From the NCBI GenBank assembly GCA_002293615.1, contig DBDN01000027.1, positions 4,116 through 10,235 on the forward strand: a stretch of DNA of 6,120 nucleotides, given 5' to 3'. The position numbers and the translations under genes are program-made. Within the stretch, counting starts at the first letter, position 1. Each line of letters begins with the position of its first letter. Below, piece after piece: positions 1-6,120 of the stretch. The notes under the pieces are model-generated. The model saw only the letters and a list, made by a program, of their open reading frames with translations, was not told the DNA's origin and made no database searches. Origin of the DNA: Betaproteobacteria bacterium UBA931. Its GTDB lineage: Bacteria; Pseudomonadota; Gammaproteobacteria; Burkholderiales; Casimicrobiaceae.

Positions 1-353
1 GGCCGCGCGGCCAAGTCGGTGACCGTGCCGACGGGATCGGCGAGTGACGCGATTTGCCGCAAACCTTCCGCCATTGTCGCAATCGTCGCTTTTTTGAGCG
101 TCAGCCGATCGATAAAAGCGTCGTCAAAACGCTTTTCCCGCGCCAAACGAACATCAAGCGCGTTCGCCGCCAGCAACGCTTCCTCATTGTGCAACAACGC
201 CTCCGCCATCGCATACAGCGCTTCATTCTTGGCATGGGTGTCCGCCCGCGCCAAAAACCGCGACGCCTCGTGCGCCGCTTTGCCGACGGCATGCATATAA
301 TCTGCCAAAGAAGATTCCGTCTTGCCGTCTGTATTTTTTTGAGCAATGACCAT
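1..353 (-). CDS. proA: Gamma-glutamyl phosphate reductase (glutamate-5-semialdehyde dehydrogenase), N-terminal part
   Basis: ProA reduces L-glutamyl 5-phosphate to glutamate 5-semialdehyde with NADPH, the second step of cytosolic proline synthesis. Only the first 117 codons are in the window; the family is usually about 415-420 residues, so the catalytic cysteine lies off the left edge. Visible family signatures are KNEAL (residues 42-46), LAANALDV (61-68), the IDRLTL segment (81-86) and GLRQIASLADPVG (97-109), which matches the E. coli ProA region reading VRQVCNLADPVG. The ATG at 353-351 gives about 17-19 residues more than E. coli ProA. An internal ATG at codon 20 would give an E. coli-like start, and neither has a strong Shine-Dalgarno, so the start is moderately sure. 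The gene follows polA on the same strand after 95 bp, with a possible promoter of its own. The proB kinase gene is not next to it on the visible side. The identification is by remembered family motifs and is firm. Confidence 0.93.
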   Translation of the reverse strand, partial: MVIAQKNTDGKTESSLADYMHAVGKAAHEASRFLARADTHAKNEALYAMAEALLHNEEALLAANALDVRLAREKRFDDAFIDRLTLKKATIATMAEGLRQIASLADPVGTVTDLAAR

Positions 354-395
354 AATTTCAGGATTCCGTATTTAGGAAAGAGGGGAGCAAACGAC

Positions 396-426
396 AGGAT
401 ACCGCAATGTACGCTTGCTCTGTCAA
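396..426 (-). promoter_or_regulatory. Possible sigma70-type promoter for proA
   Basis: In the polA-proA gap the minus strand reads a perfect TTGACA (426-421) and, 19 bases later, TATCCT (401-396), which matches four of six positions of the -10 consensus. A transcript would start near 388-390 and leave a leader of about 35 nt before the proA ATG at 353. The 19-bp spacer is longer than the ideal 17 and the -10 is weak, so this is only a candidate. If real, proA would not depend wholly on read-through from polA. Confidence 0.35.
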
Positions 427-429
427 GCG
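412..429. repeat. Small inverted repeat in the polA-proA gap
   Basis: CGCTTG (412-417) and CAAGCG (424-429) form a perfect 6-bp stem with a 6-nt loop, starting about 20 bp beyond the polA stop codon. No run of T follows on either strand, so it does not look like an intrinsic terminator. The right arm overlaps the TTGACA of the candidate proA promoter. It could be a weak hairpin in the polA mRNA tail, a regulator site, or chance. Confidence 0.4.
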
Positions 430-448
430 CTCATGGTCGCACATCTTG

Positions 449-3196
449 TTAATGCGCCTCATCCCAGTTTTTGCCAATACCGATATTGACGATCAACGGG
501 ACGCGAAGCCTCGCTACTTGGCACATCAACGTCGGCAATTCCTCTTGAATCATGCTTTGTTCCGCTTCAGGCGCTTCAAAAACAAGCTCGTCATGCACCT
601 GCAACAACATGCGCGTTTTCATCCGCTTTTCGTCGAGCCAGTTTTGGGTAACGACCATCGCTTTCTTGATCAAATCGGCGGCTGTGCCTTGCATCGGTGC
701 ATTAATCGCCGCACGCTCGGCAGCGGTGCGCCGCGCCGCGTTGCCGCCATTGATATTGGCAAGCGTCAGCCGCCGCCCAAACACCGTCTCGACATATCCC
801 TGCGTATGCGCCAGCTCGCGGGTGCGTCGCATATAGTCGGCAACACCGGGATAACGCGCAAAATAGCGGTCGATAAATTGTTGCGCGGCGCTGCGTTCAA
901 TACCAAGCTGCTGCGCCAAGCCGAACGCGCTCATGCCATAAATCAAGCCAAAATTCACCGCCTTAATCATGCGCCGCTGATCGCCGGTCACCTCGTTTAC
1001 GGCAACACCGAATACTTCGGCGGCCGTGGCGCGATGAATATCCTCGCCTTCGTGAAACGCCTTGAGTAAGCCCTCGTCTTCGGACAAATGCGCCATGATG
1101 CGCAATTCAATTTGTGAATAATCGGCGGAAATCAGCACATGATTTTCCGAGGCGATAAACGCTTCGCGAATACGACGTCCCTCGGCCGTCCGTACCGGAA
1201 TATTCTGCAAATTGGGGTCGGACGACGCCAGCCTGCCGGTAATCGCCGTTGTCTGCGAAAAAGTCGTGTGCACACGCCCGGTATGGCTGTTGATCATCAT
1301 GGGCAGCTTATCGGTGTACGTCGACTTCAACTTGGCAAGTCCGCGATGCTCCAATAACAGTTTCGGCAAAGGATAATCGGCAGCAAGCGTTTGCAAAACC
1401 TCTTCATCGGTGGACGGTTGCCCTGTGGCGGTTTTTTTCACCGGCGGCAAGCCCATGCGCCCAAATAATATTTCGCCCAATTGCTTCGGCGATGACAGGT
1501 TAAACGGTTGCCCGGCGAGCGCGTAGGCTTCATCTTCAAGCCGAAGCAGGCGCTGGCCGATTTCATGGCTCTGTTTATTGAGTCGATCACGGTCAATCAA
1601 AACGCCGCTGCGTTCCATACGAAAAAGAACCCCGCGCACAGGAAGCTCCATGTCTTCGTAAATCGACAACAGCTTTTTCTGCGCCTGCAGCTGTGGATAA
1701 AGTGTTTGATGCAAGCGCAGTGTGACGTCGGTATCTTCCGCCGCGTATTCGGCGGCACGCTCAATCGGTACTTGCGCAAACGAAATGCGTTTTGCTCCTT
1801 TTCCGGTCACGTCGTCGTAGCGAATGGTTTGCCAGCTGAGGTGGTTTTCCGCCAAAGTGTCGAGATCATGCGCTTTGTGCGCTTCGAGCACATACGATTG
1901 CAACATCGTATCGTGGCGTATGCCTGAAAGCGCAATATTGTGATTGGCCAGAACGTGTTGATCGTACTTGATGTTTTGACCGAGCTTTCCTGCGTTTTCG
2001 TTTTCCAACCAGCTTTTTAAACGCGACAACACCTCATCGCGACCGAGTTGCAATGCGCCCAGCTCACCTTCGTGCGCCACCGGGATATAGCAGGCCTCCC
2101 CCGGCGCCACCGCCAGCGAAATACCGATAACGCGTGCCTGCATCGGGTTTAACGTGTCCGTTTCCAGGTCAAGTGCCGTCAGTTTTGTGTTTTCAATTTT
2201 CCTCAGCCAGCGCACCAACGCGTTTTCATCGCGCACAACCTCATAGTCGAGCCTCTCCGGCTTGCCGTTGAGCAAAACCGACGTTACCTTCTCTTCAACG
2301 GTTTCCCGACGCAACGTTTTACTGACGGCTTTCCCCTCGGGCGGGGTAACGCCGCCCTTTCCCTGCCGCAGCCAGCTTTTGAATTCAAAACGGGTATAAA
2401 GTTCGGTAAGCTTTTCCTGATCGGCCGCTGTGGGCTTGAGCTCATCAAGCGATAACGGCAGTTCGCAATCGGTTTTGATCGTCACCAATTTTTTGGCCTC
2501 CGGCAACCAATCCGCCGTATGGCGTAGACTTTCGCCCACGGCGCCTTTGATTTCATCGGCGTGTGCCATCAGGTTATCGAGCGTCCGATATTGCGTTAAC
2601 CATTTCACGGCTGTTTTTGGGCCGACTTTGGCAACCCCGGGAATATTGTCCACCGTATCGCCGATCAATGTCAGATAATCGATAATTTGCTCGGGCGAGA
2701 CGCCAAATTTATCGAGGACACCCGCACTGTCCAATGTTTCATTGCTCATTGTATTGATGCAAATAACCCGATCATTGACCAACTGCGTCATATCTTTATC
2801 GGTCGTGGAAATCGTCGCCTGCCAGCCCTTATGCTGCGCCTGCCGCGCCAATGTCCCGATCACATCGTCCGCCTCGATTCCGGGTACCACAATCAACGGC
2901 CAACCTTGCGCTTTGATGCTCTCATGCAGCGACGATATTTGCGCGACAAGATCGTCGGGCATCGGCGGGCGGTTTGCCTTGTATTCGGGATACCAGTCAC
3001 TGCGAAAAGTCTTGCCGGGCGCATCAAAAACAACGGCAAAATATTCCGGGTCATATTCATCGACGAGCCGCCGCAACATGGACAATACGCCGCGCAAAGC
3101 GCCGGTCGGCTCACCGCGCGAAGTGCGCAAATCCGGCAAGGCATGATACGCTCGGTATAAATACGAAGAACCATCAACAAGCATCAGACACGGCAT
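449..3196 (-). CDS. polA: DNA polymerase I, full length with 5' nuclease and 3'-5' proofreading
   Basis: PolA fills gaps in excision repair and replaces RNA primers on the lagging strand. The 915-residue product (E. coli: 928) has all three domains. The 5' nuclease domain (about 1-290) shows the acidic sites D8, D58, the EADD cluster at 108-111, D133/D135 and D180/D183, then a GPKTA helix-hairpin-helix at 192-196. The 3'-5' exonuclease (about 320-505) keeps D343/E345, N408 with D412, and Y484/D488, so proofreading should be active. The polymerase domain has motif A DYSQIELR with D692, motif B R741, K745, F749 and Y753, and motif C QVHDE with D869 and E870, all offset by exactly 13 from E. coli numbering. 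It ends in GKNWDEAH, like E. coli GENWDQAH. The ATG at 3196-3194 is chosen because the conserved LVDGSSYLYRAYHA begins at residue 6 and GGGGAG lies 10 nt upstream. The frame stays open to 3337, but that 47-residue extension resembles nothing in the family and runs antisense to the neighbouring gene. Confidence 0.98.
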   Translation of the reverse strand: MPCLMLVDGSSYLYRAYHALPDLRTSRGEPTGALRGVLSMLRRLVDEYDPEYFAVVFDAPGKTFRSDWYPEYKANRPPMPDDLVAQISSLHESIKAQGWPLIVVPGIEADDVIGTLARQAQHKGWQATISTTDKDMTQLVNDRVICINTMSNETLDSAGVLDKFGVSPEQIIDYLTLIGDTVDNIPGVAKVGPKTAVKWLTQYRTLDNLMAHADEIKGAVGESLRHTADWLPEAKKLVTIKTDCELPLSLDELKPTAADQEKLTELYTRFEFKSWLRQGKGGVTPPEGKAVSKTLRRETVEEKVTSVLLNGKPERLDYEVVRDENALVRWLRKIENTKLTALDLETDTLNPMQARVIGISLAVAPGEACYIPVAHEGELGALQLGRDEVLSRLKSWLENENAGKLGQNIKYDQHVLANHNIALSGIRHDTMLQSYVLEAHKAHDLDTLAENHLSWQTIRYDDVTGKGAKRISFAQVPIERAAEYAAEDTDVTLRLHQTLYPQLQAQKKLLSIYEDMELPVRGVLFRMERSGVLIDRDRLNKQSHEIGQRLLRLEDEAYALAGQPFNLSSPKQLGEILFGRMGLPPVKKTATGQPSTDEEVLQTLAADYPLPKLLLEHRGLAKLKSTYTDKLPMMINSHTGRVHTTFSQTTAITGRLASSDPNLQNIPVRTAEGRRIREAFIASENHVLISADYSQIELRIMAHLSEDEGLLKAFHEGEDIHRATAAEVFGVAVNEVTGDQRRMIKAVNFGLIYGMSAFGLAQQLGIERSAAQQFIDRYFARYPGVADYMRRTRELAHTQGYVETVFGRRLTLANINGGNAARRTAAERAAINAPMQGTAADLIKKAMVVTQNWLDEKRMKTRMLLQVHDELVFEAPEAEQSMIQEELPTLMCQVARLRVPLIVNIGIGKNWDEAH

Positions 3197-3914
3197 GAAT
3201 AAACATCTCCCCAATCCGCAAAATTTTACTTCGCCGCCCGAAGACCTTGGCCGCGATGCATGGCGCCTGTTGTACATTATGGCAGAGTTCGCCACAGCCA
3301 CCAGCAAATTACGCAACATTGAGCCGGCCATCTCCATTTTCGGCAGCGCCCGCCTTACCGAGGCCGATCCGTATTACCAGAAAGCAATGACGGTTGCTTT
3401 CCGGCTATCGGAAGCCGGATTCAGCGTCATTACCGGCGGCGGCCCCGGCATTATGGAAGCCGCCAACCGCGGAGCCTATGCCGGCCCCTTGCCTTCAGTC
3501 GGGCTAAACATCGCGCTGCCGCATGAGCAAATCAGCAACAAATTTCAGGATATCAGCCTCAATTTCCACTATTTTTTCGCCCGCAAAACCATGTTTGCCC
3601 AATTCGCGCTCGCCTATGTGGCGTTCCCCGGCGGGTTCGGCACGTTTGACGAATTAAGCGAATGCCTAACGCTCATTCAAACCGGGAAAACGCGAAAAGT
3701 GCCGGTGATTCTGGTCGGCCGCGATTTTTGGCAAGGCGCAATCGACTGGATACGCGATCAAGTGCTGGCGCGCGGTATGGTTTCCGAAGCCGAGATGGCG
3801 CTGGTGACGCTCGTCGAAGAGCCGGACGAAGTCATCGACGCTATTTTCGAATTTTACAGAGAGCGCGACCTGACGCCGACGCCGGAAGAGCTTGCGCGCA
3901 TGAGTTTTCTCTGA
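3195..3914 (+). CDS. LOG-family (TIGR00730-type) nucleotide 5'-monophosphate phosphoribohydrolase
   Basis: This 239-residue protein belongs to the LOG family, often mislabelled lysine decarboxylase. Characterised members are cytosolic Rossmann-fold enzymes that split nucleoside 5'-monophosphates, in some cases N6-modified cytokinin precursors, into free base and ribose 5-phosphate. Visible signatures are SIFGSAR (47-53), GGGPGIMEAANRGA (81-94), the ARK turn (129-131) and PGGFGTFDE (145-153), the last being the PGGxGTxxE nucleotide/active-site motif. Length and motifs fit the short bacterial form, not the roughly 450-residue PpnN. The ATG at 3195 is the furthest upstream: the frame above it has no ATG, GTG or TTG before a TGA at 3144. 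The next ATG, codon 29, would remove the WRLLYIMAEF segment that resembles the N-terminal part of homologs. No good Shine-Dalgarno precedes the ATG. It diverges from polA with a 2-bp overlap and converges on the capD-like gene. The substrate, whether cytokinin-like or a plain nucleotide, cannot be read from the sequence. Confidence 0.92.
   Translation: MNKHLPNPQNFTSPPEDLGRDAWRLLYIMAEFATATSKLRNIEPAISIFGSARLTEADPYYQKAMTVAFRLSEAGFSVITGGGPGIMEAANRGAYAGPLPSVGLNIALPHEQISNKFQDISLNFHYFFARKTMFAQFALAYVAFPGGFGTFDELSECLTLIQTGKTRKVPVILVGRDFWQGAIDWIRDQVLARGMVSEAEMALVTLVEEPDEVIDAIFEFYRERDLTPTPEELARMSFL
3207..3212 (-). promoter_or_regulatory. polA ribosome binding site
   Basis: The minus strand reads GGGGAG at 3212-3207, with 10 nt before the polA ATG at 3196. 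This purine-rich Shine-Dalgarno decides the start against the longer open frame reaching 3337. It lies inside codons 5-6 of the divergent LOG-family gene. Confidence 0.7.
3223..3228 (-). promoter_or_regulatory. Possible -10 element of a polA promoter
   Basis: TAAAAT (minus strand, 3228-3223) matches five of six positions of the sigma70 -10 box. It would start a transcript near 3216, just ahead of the polA ribosome site. No acceptable -35 hexamer is seen at 15-19 bp spacing, so the call is weak. It sits within the start of the LOG-family coding sequence, where any proximal polA promoter would have to be. Confidence 0.2.
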
Positions 3915-3955
3915 CCGATCCTGCCGATATGTAACCGGAACCGCCTGATGTTTCC
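3915..3955. other. Convergent 41-bp gap without a recognisable terminator
   Basis: This is all that separates the LOG-family stop (TGA, 3912-3914) from the dehydratase stop (TAG on the minus strand, 3958-3956). I see no GC-rich hairpin followed by a T run on either strand, and only 4-bp stems in and around the gap. The two transcripts probably overlap at their 3' ends or end by Rho. It is also where housekeeping genes meet the surface-polysaccharide genes. Confidence 0.5.
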
Positions 3956-5827
3956 CTACGTCTTTGAAGACACCTCTGCCTTCGGACTCTCCTCTCCGGA
4001 AGCGTCCGGCTCATGAAAATCGGGCAGCCAGCGCCGCAGTAACTCGCGTACCGGCCGATCCGGCGCCTCCGGTTTTTCGCAGACGGCAATCACTTCCTCA
4101 ATCAACGCTTGCGTTACCGGCCGAGCGCGCGCCGCCGTGAGCTTGGGATGTCCGGTTATCCTTCCGGTTTCCTCGGGGTTCAACAATTGCTCATGCAGCT
4201 TTTCGCCAGGGCGCAAACCGATAAACCGGATCGCGACTTGTTCGGGGTCGGCGCCGGAAAGCCGAACCATGTTCCGGGCAAGATCGGCTATTTTGATCGG
4301 TTCGCCCATATCAAGCACCATGATGTCACCGCCTTCGCCCTGCAACCCCGCCTGCATGACCAAACCGACTGCTTCGGGAATCGACATGAAATAACGGGTG
4401 ACTTCCGGATGCGTCACCGTCACCGGACCGCCTTGTTCGATCTGCTTCCGGAAAAGCGGGATCACGCTGCCGTCGCTGTTCATAACATTGCCGAAACGCA
4501 CGATGACAAACTGCGTCATGCCGTTTTGCAGGTATCGGCAAACCATTTCCGCCAGCCGTTTGGAAGCACCCATAACCGATACCGGAGCAACCGCTTTATC
4601 CGTTGAAATCATCACGAATTTTTTAACGCCGGCCGAAACCGCTTCCTTACCCAGCACATACGTACCATAAACATTGTTGCGCAGCGCCTGCCAGGCATTT
4701 TGCGCTTCCTCCATCAGCGGCACGTGCTTATGTGCGGCCGTATGAAAAATCACCTGCGGCCTCATGCTGCCGAGCAATGCTTTCATGAGCGCCCGATCCT
4801 TTATGTCGCCGATCCGGGCACTGATTTTCGTTGTGCCCTCATGTCCGCGCAACGCGTCGGCAATGCGATACAAAGCAACCTCGCTGATATCGAGCAATAT
4901 CAGATGCGCCGGACGATAACGCAAAATCTGCCGACAAAGCTCGCTGCCAATCGACCCGCCGGCGCCGGAAACCAGCACCGTACCGCCGCCGAGCCATTCA
5001 CCCAATCCCTGGCTGTCCAGCAATACCGGTTCGCGCCCCAGCAAATCCTCCATATCGAGACTGCGCAACATCGTCAACTGCGCGCCGGAAAGCAAGTCTT
5101 CATAAGTCGGCACGCTGAAAGTGTGTAAGCCCGCCGCCAGGCACGTTTCGCTGATCTGACGGCGCAGCTTATGATTTGCCGAGGGCAACGCCAACACCAC
5201 TTTTTGTACGTGCAGCTTTTTTGCCCATAAGGTCAACTCGGAAATGGTGCCAAGTACCGATGCGCTGTAAATTCTTCGTTTTTGCTTTTTGGGATCATCG
5301 TCGAGAAAGCCGACAATGCGCCATTCGCGTCCAGATGCCAACGCTTCCGCCAATCGCGCCCCGGCCGCACCCGCACCCAACACCAGAATCGGCTCGCCCA
5401 ATGCCCGCCACGGGCTAAACAAACGTTCTTCGCGCCACATCCGATAAACGAAGCGGCTGCCCGCCATCAGGAAAATCAGCATCAACGGGTAAAGCAACAG
5501 CACCGTACGCGGCACCACAGCGGCATACTGCGTCAATGTAAATACCAAAGGTATGGCAAAAGTACCGACAACCGCCGCCAAAACAATACGCTTCAAATCG
5601 TCAAGGCTGGCATAACGCCATAAGCCGCGATAAAGCCCCATTGCCGTGCACACGATTGCTTGTGTCGGCAGCACCCATTTCAACGATGCCGCACAGCCCT
5701 GCCAGTTTACGGGCAAATCGGCAAACGAAAAGCGCAATGCATAGACCACCATCCACGCAATCAGCGCGGCAGTCACGTCATGAATAAAAGCAAACCAGGC
5801 GCGTCCCTGTGGCAGGAGATTCGTCAT
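3956..5827 (-). CDS. Membrane-bound NDP-sugar 4,6-dehydratase, CapD/WbpM/FlaA1 family (probable UDP-GlcNAc C6 dehydratase)
   Basis: This family makes UDP-4-keto-6-deoxy-HexNAc, precursor of QuiNAc, FucNAc or bacillosamine-type sugars in O-antigens, capsules and protein glycans. The 623-residue product has the long WbpM-like layout. About four hydrophobic segments (roughly 11-33, 51-66, 80-98, 106-123) anchor it in the inner membrane. A first Rossmann-like domain follows with GAGAAG (151-156) and FLDDDP (174-179). The catalytic short-chain dehydrogenase domain starts at GAGGSIGSE (288-296), with FHTAAHKHVPLMEE (361-374) and ISTDKAV (407-413). The usual YxxxK tyrosine is methionine (M419...K423), as in the WbpM/PglF dehydratases, with T409, D410 and K411 in register; GLRPGEKLHEQLL lies at 537-549. 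The ATG at 5827 overlaps the upstream gene's stop as ATGA and leads directly into the first membrane segment. The frame is open to 5947, but the extra 40 residues overlap the upstream gene and look unlike the family. Exact substrate and product stereochemistry are inferred. Confidence 0.93.
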   Translation of the reverse strand: MTNLLPQGRAWFAFIHDVTAALIAWMVVYALRFSFADLPVNWQGCAASLKWVLPTQAIVCTAMGLYRGLWRYASLDDLKRIVLAAVVGTFAIPLVFTLTQYAAVVPRTVLLLYPLMLIFLMAGSRFVYRMWREERLFSPWRALGEPILVLGAGAAGARLAEALASGREWRIVGFLDDDPKKQKRRIYSASVLGTISELTLWAKKLHVQKVVLALPSANHKLRRQISETCLAAGLHTFSVPTYEDLLSGAQLTMLRSLDMEDLLGREPVLLDSQGLGEWLGGGTVLVSGAGGSIGSELCRQILRYRPAHLILLDISEVALYRIADALRGHEGTTKISARIGDIKDRALMKALLGSMRPQVIFHTAAHKHVPLMEEAQNAWQALRNNVYGTYVLGKEAVSAGVKKFVMISTDKAVAPVSVMGASKRLAEMVCRYLQNGMTQFVIVRFGNVMNSDGSVIPLFRKQIEQGGPVTVTHPEVTRYFMSIPEAVGLVMQAGLQGEGGDIMVLDMGEPIKIADLARNMVRLSGADPEQVAIRFIGLRPGEKLHEQLLNPEETGRITGHPKLTAARARPVTQALIEEVIAVCEKPEAPDRPVRELLRRWLPDFHEPDASGEESPKAEVSSKT

Positions 5828-6120
5828 TTCGTCATGTCGTAGCGATGTATCGCGGCAAAAAGTCCGAGGTGGATTATGACCCAGATCACCAGCGCAAGCA
5901 AAAGCGCTTCGCTCTGCCGAAACAACAATACTGCCGTTAATGCGCACCCCATCATCAATACGCCATAAACCACCAATGTCCCCAAATGACCGGCGCCGGT
6001 TTGCGCCAACCGCTGATAAAAATGCGTTCTATGCGCTTGCCAGACTTTTTCGCGACGCCACAAGCGGCACAGCAGCGTTAATGTCGCGTCGAAAACAAAC
6101 GGCAGAAACACCAGCAACAT
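5824..6120 (-). CDS. WecA/WbpL-family (GT4) polyprenyl-phosphate sugar-1-phosphate transferase, C-terminal part
   Basis: Enzymes of this inner-membrane family move a HexNAc-1-phosphate from its UDP-sugar onto undecaprenyl phosphate, the first step of O-antigen or related glycan assembly. The last 98 residues are in the window; the start and the catalytic Asp-rich loops lie beyond 6120, and the ATG at the window edge is internal, not the start. What shows the family is a hydrophobic stretch ending in DATLTLLCRL (11-20), then the basic cytoplasmic loop with AHRTHFYQRL (29-38), the His motif typical of the WbpL branch. Two more hydrophobic segments (about 46-66 and 72-90) and a short polar tail follow. 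The stop overlaps the dehydratase start as ATGA, so the two are probably co-transcribed and translationally coupled, as expected for a WbpL-WbpM type pair. Which sugar is transferred cannot be told from this fragment. Confidence 0.88.
   Translation of the reverse strand: MLLVFLPFVFDATLTLLCRLWRREKVWQAHRTHFYQRLAQTGAGHLGTLVVYGVLMMGCALTAVLLFRQSEALLLALVIWVIIHLGLFAAIHRYDMTK

Noticed and set aside
324..331. GCCGTCTG, also at 4080-4087 on the minus strand, resembling the Neisseria DNA uptake sequence GCCGTCTGAA
   Set aside because: Both copies lack the final AA, both are in coding sequence, and two 8-mer matches in 6 kb is not enough. No full copy occurs, so I do not infer a Neisseriaceae host.
101..346. 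81-codon minus-strand frame near the left edge
   Set aside because: It is an Arg- and Cys-rich shadow of proA, which is read in a different minus-strand frame with clear family motifs.
407..1069. 220-codon open frame on the plus strand antisense to the polA 3' end
   Set aside because: It is a frame shadow: the polA reading beneath it carries intact polymerase motifs B and C, and the antisense product is low-complexity, rich in R and H, with no recognisable domain.
2687..3160. Plus-strand open frames of 157 and 134 codons (the second at 2742-3146) opposite the polA 5' end
   Set aside because: They overlap each other in two frames and sit opposite conserved 5' nuclease codons. Neither product is recognisable.
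3197..3337. 47-residue N-terminal extension of the polA open frame
   Set aside because: No PolA has such an extension that I know. The conserved N-terminus begins just after the ATG at 3196, which has a good ribosome site, and the extension is exactly antisense to LOG codons.
3954..4020. Short CCGG/CCGG and GAAG/CTTC pairings near the end of the dehydratase gene as a terminator
   Set aside because: The stems are only 4 bp, lie within coding sequence and have no T run after them.
5176..5188. TTGCC-gag-GGCAA hairpin inside the dehydratase gene
   Set aside because: It is a 5-bp stem over conserved codons (ALPSAN region); such short inverted repeats are expected by chance.
5828..5947. 40-residue N-terminal extension of the dehydratase open frame
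   Set aside because: It overlaps the GT4 coding sequence in another frame and lacks family similarity; the ATGA-coupled ATG at 5827 leads straight into the first membrane segment.

Overview
This 6.1-kb window looks like ordinary chromosomal sequence from a Gram-negative proteobacterium, and coding sequence fills almost all of it. It holds five genes: two run off the window edges and three are complete. The GC content is moderate (somewhat above half by eye) and looks even throughout. I see no mobile element, CRISPR array, tRNA or rRNA. The beta/gamma-proteobacterial guess rests on three points: a three-domain PolA with intact proofreading that follows the E. coli enzyme closely to its last residues, a proteobacterial-type LOG protein, and a WbpL/WbpM-like gene pair of O-antigen synthesis. 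The sequence does not settle the genus.

Layout, left to right. Bases 1-353 (minus strand) are the N-terminal third of proA, the second enzyme of proline synthesis. A 95-bp gap follows and carries a possible proA promoter. Bases 449-3196 (minus) are a complete polA for DNA polymerase I. Bases 3195-3914 (plus) are a LOG-family nucleotide phosphoribohydrolase, divergent from polA. The two start codons interlock in one CATG. After a 41-bp convergent gap, bases 3956-5827 (minus) are a complete membrane-bound NDP-sugar 4,6-dehydratase of the CapD/WbpM/FlaA1 type. It overlaps by an ATGA the end of a WecA/WbpL-family glycosyltransferase (5824-6120, minus) whose front lies beyond the window.

How the genes fit together. 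The right-hand pair forms a functional unit. The dehydratase makes a 4-keto-6-deoxy UDP-HexNAc precursor, and the GT4 enzyme puts the first sugar phosphate onto a polyprenyl phosphate carrier. This looks like the downstream end of an O-antigen or other surface-glycan cluster, with transcription entering from the right. The left part is housekeeping: DNA repair and replication, proline synthesis, and nucleotide or cytokinin-like monophosphate cleavage. The 41-bp convergent gap at 3915-3955 is the border between the two modules.

I found no convincing new biological system. The most unusual local feature is the head-to-head polA/LOG junction, where the 5' control region of each gene has to lie inside the other gene's coding sequence.
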